Assembly (NCBI GenBank): GCA_031363055.1
Contig: JANLTP010000097.1
Span: 1 to 64,000 of the forward strand
DNA length: 64,000 nucleotides
Direction: 5' to 3'
Source of the DNA: JANLTP01 sp031363055
Lineage (GTDB): Bacteria > Pseudomonadota > Gammaproteobacteria > Burkholderiales > Burkholderiaceae_E
Below, in pieces: positions 16,729 to 25,428 of the stretch (its first letter is position 1; every line of letters begins with the position of its first letter). The notes under the pieces are model-generated. The model ran no database searches, was not told where the DNA came from, and was given only the letters and a program-made list of their open reading frames with translations. Made by a program: the position numbers and the translations under genes.

Positions 16729-17969
16729 GGCAACAGGTTGATCAGAAACAGCCGCTCGAGCAACCAGATACCGCCCGCAATGGCCAGTAGCGAGGACAGC
16801 GCCGGTACCGCCGCTTGCGACCAGAGCCGAATATTTCGCGTGAACCAGATCAACGGCCACAGCATTGCAATGAACACCAGTTGACCAAGTTCCACGCCCA
16901 GGTTAAAGCCCAACAGTCCCCAGGCCAGCGAGCCGCCGTCCAGGCCTGCGTCATTCAAGGCCGACGCAAATCCGAAGCCATGGACCAGCCCAAATAGCAG
17001 TGCGACCGGCCACCAGCGTGCCTGTCTGGTACCGAGGAGGTTCATGGCGGCTGCTACGAGGATGCTCAACGCAATCGCCGATTCGACCCAGCGCGATGGT
17101 GGTGTCAGCCATTGCAGCACCGACGCACTGAGGGTAATTGAATGGGCAAGCGTGAAGGCAGTCACCGTCAGCAGGATGACCTTGAGACTGGCACGCGCAT
17201 CGCTTTCGGCTTGCCATCGACCCTGGTGCCGTCGCAGCACGGCCGGCAACACCATGAGCACAATGAAGGCCAGATGGTCCCAGCCCACCAGAATGTGATG
17301 CATGCCATTTTGAATATGACTGAGCAACGATGATGACGCGGTCAATGCGTTGGCTGGACCGCCCCCGCCCGGTGTCGCTACGAGCGCCCCGCTTAAATTC
17401 AGCTTGACCGGTTTTCCGTCCGGAGTGACGACAGTTGAGCCATCGCCATGTTTGATGATCGCGCGGTGACTCGGATCGAGTTCACGAAACATCCGATAAC
17501 TCAGTTCGACCTGATCGGCCTTTGACGGGCACTCGAGTTCCAAGCTCAGTACCGCATAGACACCATCGCTGTGTTGTACCAATGCGTGGGAGACTGGCCC
17601 GGTCTTGCACGCACCCTTTGAACTCTGCAGGCTCATGGCCTCCAGACCGGCCCGGCCGATCTCGGCGTGACGACGCCGAACTTCCGCCCAACTCAGTTGG
17701 CCATCGCGATTGCTATCGAGATCGAGCAACAGATCGAGATCACGCAACGCGATATCCCAGCGCATTTGAATCTGGTTGCCTCGAGACTCCAACTCAATAT
17801 AGGCGTCGCTGGGCTTGTGGGCTTGAGCGATTGGGGCAGCGACAATGGTCATCGCCAGAAGCATCCAGCGCGTCGCCGGCATGATCGCAACCGTAATCGC
17901 AACAACAATCGAACTAAAGATCGCACCCAATATCGTATGCATCGTCACGCGCAAGCGCGAGCTGATCAT
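16722..17969 (-). CDS. HupE/UreJ-like membrane protein with EF-hand-like N-terminal domain
   Basis: 415 residues. A signal segment ends near IAQAHKPSDAY. The periplasmic part contains DLDSNRDGQLSWAEV near 82-96, a good EF-hand calcium loop. The C-terminal half is a HupE/UreJ-type membrane domain of about six helices, with HHILVGWDHLAFIVLMVLP, FTLAHSITL, GLVHGFGFA and FNLGVELGQLVF; the conserved His residues resemble those of HupE metal permeases. Metal transport or sensing is inferred. It overlaps the TPR gene by 4 nt and ends the sigma/DUF4331 operon. Confidence 0.82.
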   Translation of the reverse strand: MISSRLRVTMHTILGAIFSSIVVAITVAIMPATRWMLLAMTIVAAPIAQAHKPSDAYIELESRGNQIQMRWDIALRDLDLLLDLDSNRDGQLSWAEVRRRHAEIGRAGLEAMSLQSSKGACKTGPVSHALVQHSDGVYAVLSLELECPSKADQVELSYRMFRELDPSHRAIIKHGDGSTVVTPDGKPVKLNLSGALVATPGGGGPANALTASSSLLSHIQNGMHHILVGWDHLAFIVLMVLPAVLRRHQGRWQAESDARASLKVILLTVTAFTLAHSITLSASVLQWLTPPSRWVESAIALSILVAAAMNLLGTRQARWWPVALLFGLVHGFGFASALNDAGLDGGSLAWGLLGFNLGVELGQLVFIAMLWPLIWFTRNIRLWSQAAVPALSSLLAIAGGIWLLERLFLINLLPG

Positions 17970-19216
17970 TTCGCGCCGCTCTCAAGCAACACCGTCAGAC
18001 GTCGATCCTGAAAGCGGCTCTGCGCCACAAATTGCTTGATCTTCAGTAGCACGTCGTTGCGACCTGCGGCGCGCGCCGACTCAGCCAGAATCAAGGTGTC
18101 AGCAGCTTCTTTTTGTATGGACCAATTTTGTTCGGCCAGACTGAGCGCCTTGGCCGGGTCAGCATCGACACTCAAAACCAGACGAGCTTCCTCTCGACCA
18201 TGCAAGCTTTGACCGCGACTGCGTGAACCTTCAAAGCGTGCACGCATATCTGCCAACGCGGGCTTTAGTGCGTCAGTACGTTTTAACGCGTGCAAGGCGA
18301 GCACCTGCCGCAGCAACAGCACGTCGGGCACTTGTGCGCCCTTTGCGGGCTGTTTACCGGCAACACTCGACGCCACGGCAAGCGCGTCCTCGGCACGCCC
18401 GCGCGTCAACAGAAAATCAGCGAACGCTGCGCGCGCATAAAGCGTCGGCGCCAGTCGTACGGCGGCCTCATGGTGGCGCTCGGCTTCATCGTTGCGCGCC
18501 TGCCGCTCGAGCATTTCAGCCAGCAGCGTATGTAACCAGGCGCGGGTGTCGGCATCGAGATGAGCTTCGGCGAGAAGCCGCGCGTTTAATGATTCATAAA
18601 CATCGAACTGGCCCATCAAACTACGAACGTCGGCACTACAGGCCTCGGAGACCAGGCCCGGTGCCTGGCTCTGCAGTAACTGGCAGGTTTTCAACGCATC
18701 GTCAAAGCGACCGAGCACTTGTTCAACGGTCGCTTGCGTCAGCAGCGCCTGGGCATCGCCCGGTTGCGCGCGATTCAACTGCTTGAGATCGGCCAGCGCA
18801 GCATCGAATTCATGCATGCTTTGGCGAATGGTCGCACGCAGTAACACCAGCTCGGCTCGATCACCACTCCACCATGGCGTGAGCGCGGCCTGGGCATAAC
18901 CCAGGTAACGCGGGTCACCGTCACTGCGTGACACTTCGACGTAGCGTTGCGCGAGGCGAATCGCCAATCCAAAATTATTGGGGTCGCGTGCGAGCGCCGC
19001 CCGCAAACGACTGAGTCCTTGTAAGGCAGCCGAAGCCGGTACCGTTGCGACAATCTCGTTGTCGTCTTGCGGTACATAGGTCTTTGAAGCTGCAAAGCTC
19101 GGACTGATCGCGACCAACGTGACCAGTCCGACCAGGCACGATAAAACAGCCAGGCCCACAAAGCGGCGCAGCAGCCGGCACAAATCGGTCGTTAAAACAT
19201 TGATCGATTCATACAT
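17966..19216 (-). CDS. Exported TPR-repeat protein
   Basis: About 416 residues. One N-terminal membrane or signal segment (VGLAVLSCLVGLVTLVAI, ending near SFAASKTY) is followed by helical pairs typical of tetratricopeptide repeats from about 85 to 400, for example LKQLNRAQPGDAQALLTQAT and LLAEMLERQARNDEAERHHE. It probably scaffolds an envelope complex. ATG 19216 is preferred because GGAAG lies 8 nt upstream; a GTG at 19231 is possible. It sits between the small lipoprotein and the HupE-like gene in one operon. Confidence 0.8.
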   Translation of the reverse strand: MYESINVLTTDLCRLLRRFVGLAVLSCLVGLVTLVAISPSFAASKTYVPQDDNEIVATVPASAALQGLSRLRAALARDPNNFGLAIRLAQRYVEVSRSDGDPRYLGYAQAALTPWWSGDRAELVLLRATIRQSMHEFDAALADLKQLNRAQPGDAQALLTQATVEQVLGRFDDALKTCQLLQSQAPGLVSEACSADVRSLMGQFDVYESLNARLLAEAHLDADTRAWLHTLLAEMLERQARNDEAERHHEAAVRLAPTLYARAAFADFLLTRGRAEDALAVASSVAGKQPAKGAQVPDVLLLRQVLALHALKRTDALKPALADMRARFEGSRSRGQSLHGREEARLVLSVDADPAKALSLAEQNWSIQKEAADTLILAESARAAGRNDVLLKIKQFVAQSRFQDRRLTVLLESGAK

Positions 19217-19260
19217 GGCTGCTGCTTCCACTCATGCTGCCAGTGACCGCTGGATGCCGT

Positions 19261-19581
19261 TCAGGCGCCCAGCGACTGTGGCTCGGCCGCGTCGTCACCG
19301 GTTTCCTTGACGTCCGGCATGCTCAAGGCTTCCGAGGTCTCGTCGCCACTGACCAGCGCTTTGACAAACGCCACAAAGAGGTTCGGCGAGTCACTGACGG
19401 TCAACGGTACACTGTTCGACGAAGGCGACGAGGCCACTGGTGAACCGGCAGCCGGCGTACCAGCCGCCGGTGCTGCGGCGGGGTCAACGGCGCTGCCGCC
19501 ATCACCACCGCAACCGGCCATCACCGAGGCGGCGATCACCAAGCCCAGAAAGGCAGCCTTTTTGATTGAATGATTTTTCAT
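19261..19581 (-). CDS. Small Ala/Pro-rich lipoprotein
   Basis: About 106 residues. The signal peptide ends in ASVMAGCGGDGG, a standard lipobox with the lipid Cys in AGC. A low-complexity Ala/Gly/Pro/Ser stretch (about 30-62) leads to a short conserved-looking segment LTVSDSPNLFVAFVKALVSGDE. Function is unknown. ATG 19581 has GAGG 9 nt upstream. It lies 14 nt after the DUF4331 stop and is part of the sigma/DUF4331 operon. Confidence 0.72.
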   Translation of the reverse strand: MKNHSIKKAAFLGLVIAASVMAGCGGDGGSAVDPAAAPAAGTPAAGSPVASSPSSNSVPLTVSDSPNLFVAFVKALVSGDETSEALSMPDVKETGDDAAEPQSLGA

Positions 19582-19595
19582 GATGACATCCTCAA

Positions 19596-21125
19596 TCAAT
19601 TGGGCGAACCGGCTAGCGGCGGCTTGATGTACGGGAAGGCGCCGTCAAACTGGCTTGCGTCGGTCTTCACACCGTCGGTAATAGCCGCACCACCAGCCGG
19701 TGCATCCGAAGGCTTGCAACCTACTGCCAGGGCATCGGTCGCACCCGTCAGGACGCACAGCGCACCCATAGCCACACGCAACTCGATATCAACGACATCA
19801 TCACCCGGTCGGCGACCATTCGGGAAGCCCGCCAAATCGCCACCGGCAACACCGAGATTCTTCTGGGCACCGATAGCGGTCGGCGCAATAGCCGTGTTCA
19901 ATCGCAACATTTCCGACGGCACGACATTCTTCGGCTGATTGACGACCGTTCCGTCCTTTAACTTCAGGCCGGTCAGGAACGCAGCAACCAAATCCGTACG
20001 CGGGAAATTAGTGGGCGCCGGTGCACTCGGGAACAGCAGCTGGATCAGCGCGGGCAAGGTCGGGTTGGTGACGTAGTCAGCAAACTGGCCATCGTCCTTC
20101 GGCTTCGAACCATTGAACCGGTCCTTGTCCTTGAGGCCAATCACCACCTCATTGACCAACGGCATACCGAGTCGCGACACTTGTACCCAAGCGCCACCAT
20201 TGACAGCCGTAGTACCGTGACCGGCCTTGGGCGTTGCGTCGAGCAATCGACCTTGACGCATGCTGGCAGTGGTCCAGGCACCAATCACCGGATCGGCCGC
20301 CGTTGCCAAACACGAAATCGGCAATTCGAGGACCAGCGAAGTGACGTTCTTGTCATTAAGCTTATCGGTGTTACCACCGGCTTCCGGTCCGAGCGGGTTC
20401 AGGTTGATCAGATCGAAAATCTTGCCCAGCGGAACCTGGAACGGATCTTTGCGTTGACCGACGAACATCTTGCCGCCAGCAGCGCAATTCGGGACATTGA
20501 TGTCGTAACGATGCTTCCAGGCGTACGGAACATAACCATCCGGGCCGCCAAAGGTTTTATCACCAATGTTATCGAGTGGCTTGTCGAACACCGCTGCACC
20601 ACCGGCCGCGTTGGTAATCGCCGAACGTGTGCCTGAGCGGCGGTCGCCGCGCACGATATCAACGGTGTAGGTTTCGCGCACGTTTTGCGTCGCGCCGTTC
20701 ACTTCGCTGACGCCACCGGCTTGAACCAGAGGAATTGCGACGTTCTTGCCACCGATCGGCAAGGTAATGCCCGTGCCGTTCTTGAGGGTATTCTTGAAAC
20801 GAAACTGGAAGGTCAAGTCTTCCTTGGCATCGCCGTTATTGTCGATGTGAATTTCGTAGAGCGCGTTCGGATCGAGCGAAAAATAGTTCGGGCCACCGTA
20901 TGAGTCCTGCAAAGGCACATAGTTGGCAATGATTGTCACATAGTCGCCGCGACCGGTTTCATAGCTGCGGAACATGTACAGATCAGTGGCGTCGACGCGC
21001 GGCTGGCCGGCAACAAACGGCGCCTCACGGTGACTTGATGCAAGAGCGGTGGTGCCCTGAACAGCGAAAAGCCCGGCCATCGCACAAAGCGACAGACTGC
21101 GGCGGAATCGTTTTTTAAGCGACAT
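19596..21125 (-). CDS. DUF4331 domain protein, exported
   Basis: About 509 residues. A signal peptide ends near TTALASSHREAP; the mature N-terminus SHREAP ... DATDLYMFRSYE is the DUF4331 hallmark. Later parts include IHIDNNGDAKEDLTFQFRF (a possible calcium-type loop), DVIRGDRR-like and PDDGQ-type segments and a C-terminal GRRPGDDVVDIELR. DUF4331 proteins are secreted or periplasmic and uncharacterised. ATG 21125 follows AGGAGG at ideal spacing, implying strong translation. It is the main structural gene downstream of the sigma/anti-sigma pair. Confidence 0.87.
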   Translation of the reverse strand: MSLKKRFRRSLSLCAMAGLFAVQGTTALASSHREAPFVAGQPRVDATDLYMFRSYETGRGDYVTIIANYVPLQDSYGGPNYFSLDPNALYEIHIDNNGDAKEDLTFQFRFKNTLKNGTGITLPIGGKNVAIPLVQAGGVSEVNGATQNVRETYTVDIVRGDRRSGTRSAITNAAGGAAVFDKPLDNIGDKTFGGPDGYVPYAWKHRYDINVPNCAAGGKMFVGQRKDPFQVPLGKIFDLINLNPLGPEAGGNTDKLNDKNVTSLVLELPISCLATAADPVIGAWTTASMRQGRLLDATPKAGHGTTAVNGGAWVQVSRLGMPLVNEVVIGLKDKDRFNGSKPKDDGQFADYVTNPTLPALIQLLFPSAPAPTNFPRTDLVAAFLTGLKLKDGTVVNQPKNVVPSEMLRLNTAIAPTAIGAQKNLGVAGGDLAGFPNGRRPGDDVVDIELRVAMGALCVLTGATDALAVGCKPSDAPAGGAAITDGVKTDASQFDGAFPYIKPPLAGSPN

Positions 21126-21223
21126 AAAACCTCCTGGCGTGGCTAACATTGAGAAATGACACCCGCAGCGGTGAGCGCGGATTCGTCTTTTGTATGTACG
21201 GCTCGGGATGGGTTTTGGATTTG

Positions 21224-21277
21224 CGGAAGGTAAACCGACGAAAGCTTCGTAAGTGTCAGGAACTTACGGACCTTCCG
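21224..21277. promoter_or_regulatory. Nested inverted repeats between the anti-sigma and DUF4331 genes
   Basis: The inner pair CGTAAGT (21248-21254) / ACTTACG (21262-21268) is perfect with a 7-nt loop. An outer pair CGGAAGGT (21224-21231) / ACCTTCCG (21270-21277) is also perfect. It lies in the 165-bp gap where a second promoter, operator or attenuator for the DUF4331 gene would be expected. There is no T-run, so it is not a simple intrinsic terminator. Confidence 0.5.
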
Positions 21278-21289
21278 TTGCTTGCGGAT

Positions 21290-22036
21290 TCAGAGTTTGA
21301 TCGGTTTGCCCTGCAAGACCACCGGCCCGGTCGGCAGACCGGTCGTCGAGCCGCCGGCCGGCTCAACACTGACCGCAAGCGCCGCCGCCGTTCCAATCAA
21401 GGCTGGATCGGTGAGCGGAATACGCAAACTGCCTTGGCGCGGCAGCAAGCCCAGCGAGCGCGGTGACCCACCTGCTTGCTGTGGAATTGCCCAGAGTTCC
21501 AGCACCTGAGCGGCCTGCAGGGGCGGCGGCGCAACCATATTGACTAGCAAGGTCGCGACACCGTCCGGTGCCACCTTCTGAACTGAGACCAGGACACTTT
21601 GATCGCCGCTCGCTGTGTTGAGCGAGACCACGAACGAGGTCGATGCAAGTTGCTCAGGCGGTAGTGAAGTGGGTACTCGCAATAGTTGTGAGCCAAGCCA
21701 GAAGGCCAATAGGCTGGAGACCAGTGCGGCGCCTTGCCAGAGTCCAAGCCGGCGCCACCAGGACAGAACCCCCTCGGGCGAGCGCGCCTGACGGGTCGCC
21801 GTCGCAGCGCCGAACAGGCGCTGTTCAATGGACCGCCAAACGACCTCAGGCGGCAGGAGCGCGCCGCTTTGTTCGGCCAGCGGCAACAGACGCTCTTGCC
21901 AATAAAGCACCGCTTCGCGTGCCGCCGGCGAGTCGCGCAACAGGCGATCAAACCGGCGCCGGGCACCGAGGCGTAAGGTACCGAGCACATATTCTGAGGC
22001 CAGGCGGTCCAGCAATTCAGGGCGCAAGAGATTCAT
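21290..22036 (-). CDS. RskA-type anti-sigma factor
   Basis: About 248 residues. The cytoplasmic N-terminus (LASEYVLGTLRLGARRRFDRLL) is the usual sigma-binding region of RskA/RsrA-like proteins, without a zinc His/Cys motif. One membrane helix lies near 98-117 (GAALVSSLLAFWLGSQLL) and a periplasmic RskA-like domain follows, with LELWAIPQQAGGSPRSLGLLP. It should hold the adjacent sigma factor inactive until an envelope signal arrives. ATG 22036 overlaps the sigma stop (ATGA), so the pair is translationally coupled. Confidence 0.88.
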   Translation of the reverse strand: MNLLRPELLDRLASEYVLGTLRLGARRRFDRLLRDSPAAREAVLYWQERLLPLAEQSGALLPPEVVWRSIEQRLFGAATATRQARSPEGVLSWWRRLGLWQGAALVSSLLAFWLGSQLLRVPTSLPPEQLASTSFVVSLNTASGDQSVLVSVQKVAPDGVATLLVNMVAPPPLQAAQVLELWAIPQQAGGSPRSLGLLPRQGSLRIPLTDPALIGTAAALAVSVEPAGGSTTGLPTGPVVLQGKPIKL

Positions 22037-22620
22037 CGGCTCACGCACTCCTTGAGCAGGCTGAGCCCACGACGGATCCAGGTTTTAACGGTACCCAAGG
22101 GTTGTTGCAGGTTCGCAGCCACTTCACTGTGCGAACAACCCTGAAAAAACGCCAGTGAGATCGATTGCCGCAATTGTGGCGACAGTTCGCCCAGGCAGTG
22201 ATGTATCCGGTGCGCGTCGGCCTTCGCGACGCTGAGCTCCAGTGGTCCGGGCGCCGGATCAAAAATCGCCTCGGCATCATCGCCACTGAGTTCGACCTCG
22301 CCGCTGTCACGGCGATCGAGCCGATCGAGCGCGGCGTTGCGGGCGATACTGGTCATCCAGGTCATCGGCGCACTGCGCTCACTCAAATAGTTGCCGGCGT
22401 TCTGCCAAACCTTGACAAACACTTCCTGCAGGACTTCATCAGCCCAACCGGCGCGCTTGAGCATGCGGGTTAATTGCGCATACAGGTTCGGCGCGGCCAG
22501 CCGATACAAACGCTCGAACGCCGAGCGATCGCCCAATGCCGTGCGCGACAGCAGCGCCGCCAGTTCGGTCGGGCGGTCAGCAGTCGGGCGGTCGGGCGGC
22601 GTCGGGTCTTGGATGGCCAT
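22033..22620 (-). CDS. ECF-type RNA polymerase sigma factor (SigK-like)
   Basis: 195 residues with sigma-70 region 2 (LYAQLTRMLKRAGWADEVLQEVFVKVW split across 2.1-2.2, then MTWMTSIARNAALDRLDR) and region 4 (SISLAFFQGCSHSEVAANL, GTVKTWIRRGLSLL). Length and lack of regions 1 and 3 fit an extracytoplasmic-function sigma factor. It heads the leftward operon with its anti-sigma factor and the DUF4331, lipoprotein, TPR and HupE-like genes, which are the likely regulon core. A Pro/Arg/Thr-rich N-terminal leader (residues 5-20) comes from short direct repeats. Confidence 0.92.
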   Translation of the reverse strand: MAIQDPTPPDRPTADRPTELAALLSRTALGDRSAFERLYRLAAPNLYAQLTRMLKRAGWADEVLQEVFVKVWQNAGNYLSERSAPMTWMTSIARNAALDRLDRRDSGEVELSGDDAEAIFDPAPGPLELSVAKADAHRIHHCLGELSPQLRQSISLAFFQGCSHSEVAANLQQPLGTVKTWIRRGLSLLKECVSR

Positions 22621-22912
22621 AAAGGTTAAGCAGCAAATTGCGGAAATCGTTCGACTTGCTCAAAGTGCGGCGAGCTTAACTCACTTTGATCGCGTTGTGT
22701 CTCAGGTTGTGGCTGTACGTTGTGTTGGTAGATACGGTACAGGCACGTATTCGGATTTGAACAGGATGAGGGAAGGTTGGCTGAGTGAGACAAAAGTCTC
22801 GCTTACTTTGATTAGCAGGGTCGATCCGCAATGGGGCCTGGTTCCGGATGGAACGGCTTGGAACCGCTTGGAGCGGACTGGTGGGAATGCCGTCGCGGAT
22901 GTGCCTGCTTCG

Positions 22913-23022
22913 GCCAGGAGCGGGCTAGTGCGAATGCCTTCGCGAATGTCACCCGCATCGGCCTTTTCGGCCGATGCTCCTTCTTGATTTCGCTGCGGTA
23001 TTCACACCAGTCCGCTCCTGGC
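22913..23022. repeat. 110-bp palindromic dispersed repeat, copy 1
   Basis: Ends are GCCAGGAGCG (22913-22922) and CGCTCCTGGC (23013-23022), extended imperfectly to about 18 bp. An internal perfect 9-bp stem GCATCGGCC / GGCCGATGC occupies 22955-22977. The whole unit is nearly identical to 56826-56935, and in both copies a partial duplicate of the left half lies upstream (here from about 22870). It fills part of the 448-bp gap between the sigma factor and GGDEF genes; the rest of the gap shows no gene. The structure fits a MITE-like or REP-type non-autonomous element. Confidence 0.8.
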
Positions 23023-23068
23023 TCAGACTGTGCTTGGTGGAGGTTGTGTATGCTCGCGGTGGTGCTGG

Positions 23069-24106
23069 TTATTTGCCTTCGACGCTTTCTGTTACTGGCT
23101 TCGCTTGTCTGGCTTGCGCTGCGGTCGTGACCACCTGGTTCCTGCCTTGCTGCTTGGCCTGATAAAGTACGGCGTCGGCTCGCCGGATCGCCGCTGCGCC
23201 ATCCTCGCCCGGCATCAACAGGGTAACGCCGACGGACGCTGTGACGGCCAGACCGGGCGCAATGCGCGACCAGTCGTAGGCCTCGACGTTGGCGCACAGG
23301 CGTTCCACCACGTCGGCTGCGGCGGCGGCGTCATCGATCTCTTGCAGCAGGAGCAGGAACTCTTCGCCGCCGTATCGGCCTACTTGGTCGGATGGCCTCA
23401 GGCCGAGCGCCAGGACGCGGCCGAAGTCGCGCAACACATGGTCGCCGACCTCGTGACCACGGCTATCGTTGATGAGCTTGAGGCGGTCGATGTCCAACAG
23501 CGCGATGCCGACGGGTCCTTTGCCGTGCTGCTCGGCGGCCACGGCCCGCTGCACGCCCGCCAGGATCGCGCGCCGGTTTGGCAGCATCGTGAGCTCATCG
23601 GTAGAAGCCACCCGTTCCAGCGTCCCCAGCGCCTGTGCAAGCTCGGCGTTGGTCCTGTTCACCTGCTGACGTAGCCGCGTGCCGGTGATGTTGTGCGCCG
23701 ATGCCTTGGCCATCTGCCAAGTCAGCCAGACGGCGCTCAGCGCCAGTACGGCCATCATGCTCATAAGCATCAGCATGCCTACCTGTGGCGCCAGAGCCAG
23801 TGTGGCCAGCATCACCAGGCCGGTCGATCCCGTCAGCCCCAGGGCCAACGCTTCCAGATCGTCGGCGCGCCCGCCTTGACTCCGGAACCAATAAAAAGCT
23901 AAATCAGTGGCGGCACAGCCTGCCAACGCATACCAGAGACCCAGATCTTGCGATACGGTACCGACGGCACCCAACAGACCCAACAGCACCGCATCGACGA
24001 TGTAGAAGAACAGCACGCCAGCATGGATGCGCCGCACTTCGGTGCGCACGTCGAGGTGAGTGCTGATATCCGGCGGCGCGGCGGCGAGCGGTTTCGTGGC
24101 GGACAT
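23069..24106 (-). CDS. Membrane-bound diguanylate cyclase (GGDEF)
   Basis: About 345 residues. Hydrophobic segments between about 30 and 140 form four to five membrane helices (for example GVLFFYIVDAVLLGLLGAVG), followed by a GGDEF domain with STDELTMLPNRRA, LLDIDRLKLINDSRGH and the active site RYGGEEF. RPSD nine residues before GGEEF matches the inhibitory I-site, so product inhibition is likely. It makes cyclic di-GMP from GTP. ATG 24106 is preferred; the open frame extends to a GTG at 24205. The signal sensed is unknown. Confidence 0.9.
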   Translation of the reverse strand: MSATKPLAAAPPDISTHLDVRTEVRRIHAGVLFFYIVDAVLLGLLGAVGTVSQDLGLWYALAGCAATDLAFYWFRSQGGRADDLEALALGLTGSTGLVMLATLALAPQVGMLMLMSMMAVLALSAVWLTWQMAKASAHNITGTRLRQQVNRTNAELAQALGTLERVASTDELTMLPNRRAILAGVQRAVAAEQHGKGPVGIALLDIDRLKLINDSRGHEVGDHVLRDFGRVLALGLRPSDQVGRYGGEEFLLLLQEIDDAAAAADVVERLCANVEAYDWSRIAPGLAVTASVGVTLLMPGEDGAAAIRRADAVLYQAKQQGRNQVVTTAAQARQAKPVTESVEGK

Positions 24107-24262
24107 TGCCTGGGCGGTGTGAGGGGACTCTGGCAATATCAGCCGTCCTGACCGTACCTTGAGGCTTTCATACGAGGGAGCCGTCCGAGCTTTGTGCGTT
24201 CCCACACAAAGTAGGCAATTGCGCTTTTATGCAGTCGCGCGAGCCAGTCCCGTATGAAAAAG

Positions 24263-24291
24263 TTGACTAAAACGTCAATTAAAACTACTAT
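24263..24291 (+). promoter_or_regulatory. Candidate sigma-70 promoter of the Xre/RES module
   Basis: TTGACT at 24263-24268 and TACTAT at 24286-24291 are separated by 17 bp in a strongly AT-rich stretch that stands out from the surrounding GC-rich DNA. This would give a leader of roughly 125 nt before the antitoxin start at 24426. Confidence 0.4.
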
Positions 24292-24425
24292 AAATAAGCC
24301 AGTATATTTGTGCATAAAAGTGTTATTTTCATTTCCCAGTCCCAAGCGCTGCGAATGGATAAGACCTTGACGCGCAATCCGAGAAGTACGCCCATGATGG
24401 GAATGAATGAAAAGAGGAACCGCTG

Positions 24426-24767
24426 ATGAGCATGACGGCAATTGCGCAAAAGCTCGAGGCAATTCGCGAAAAGGCATCGCTCCGATCGTCGGACATCGCA
24501 CAAGTCCTGGAGGCGACGCCGGAAACGGTTTCACGCTGGAATCAGGGTAAAGCGGTACCGCATCCCCGAACTCAGCAGCGAATTCTCGAACTTGAATACA
24601 TCGCCGATCAGCTTTCCGATCTGTTCAAGCCTGACGAATCGCGACTTTGGCTGTACTCGCCGCAAAAGTTGCTGAATCACAAGACGCCGGCCTTCCTGGT
24701 TCAGCAGGGGAAGGCTGCGGAGGTCATTGACCTAATCGCAAAACTCAACGACGGGGTTTACCTGTAA
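24426..24767 (+). CDS. Xre/MbcA/ParS-type antitoxin
   Basis: 113 residues. The N-terminal helix-turn-helix (LRSSDIAQVLEATPETVSRWNQ) and the C-terminal toxin-binding part (LYSPQKLLNHKTPAFLVQQGKAAEVIDL) are the standard architecture of antitoxins partnered with RES-domain toxins. It binds and neutralises the toxin and represses the operon. The downstream RES gene starts 16 bp after its stop. The antitoxin frame is intact although the toxin frame is not. Confidence 0.88.
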   Translation: MSMTAIAQKLEAIREKASLRSSDIAQVLEATPETVSRWNQGKAVPHPRTQQRILELEYIADQLSDLFKPDESRLWLYSPQKLLNHKTPAFLVQQGKAAEVIDLIAKLNDGVYL

Positions 24768-24783
24768 GCATCCGGGCGATTGA

Positions 24784-25344
24784 ATGGTGACCGCCTACGA
24801 AATCGATCGAGACCTACTCGACCGCCTCGATGCACTTCCAACCGAGTCGTTCGACAGGGAAGTGTTTCGAACCACGCGAATTGGCTTGCACCCCTCGGCC
24901 ACCTCAAGCGTCGGCGGCCGATGGATGGTGCCGAAATATGCTCAAGTGCTATAGACGAGCTTGGAACGCGACGGCGCGATCGCAGAAGTGGTCTCTTATT
25001 TGGCAGAGAACACACCGTGGCCATCGCGATCGCTGATTACGCATCGTCTAGGGGTTCGTGCGGAACGCACCTTACGACTTGTCCGAACTGATCTGGCACA
25101 TCTCGGTGTGGACCTGGAGCGATTTCAGAAGCGCGACTACGGTCGAACTGCGGATATAGGTGCAGCCGCGTCGTTCCTGGATCGTGACGGATTGATCGTC
25201 CCTTCGGCGCGCTGGGCTTGCGACAACCTGATCTTGTTTGATCGTCCGGACGTGCTGGACGCGATCGAAGTCATCAAAAGCGAGCCATTGGATTGGCGAC
25301 AATGGGCTCTCAAACACGGGTACACACCGGAAACCCCAATCTGA
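24784..25344 (+). pseudogene. RES-domain toxin interrupted by one in-frame amber codon
   Basis: The frame from ATG 24784 to 25344 reads as a complete RES toxin of about 186 residues except for TAG at 24952-24954. Before it: EVFRTTRIGLHPSATSSVGG then RW; after it: TSLERDGAIAEV, then DYGRTADIGAAASFLDRDG and LIVPSARWACDNL. Family members have Tyr at the interrupted position (VLYTS pattern), so a single TAT/TAC to TAG change explains the break. That Tyr appears to be one of the conserved Arg/Tyr/Glu/Ser active-site residues of these NAD-degrading toxins. The upstream antitoxin is intact. A sequencing error is the main alternative. Confidence 0.85.
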
Positions 25345-25428
25345 CCCGTTCCGAACTTGGGTGAACGATCCAAGAGAAGACACATCGGCGTTGTGGAAGC
25401 CGAGAACTCGACGCTGCTTTGCCATTGC

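Noticed and set aside
22955..22977. GC-rich hairpin as intrinsic terminator after the GGDEF or sigma genes
   Set aside because: There is no T-run on either side and it is the internal stem of a dispersed repeat.
24784..25344. Two separate small genes (56 and 127 codons) instead of one broken RES gene
   Set aside because: They are in the same frame, separated only by one TAG, and together give one continuous RES domain.
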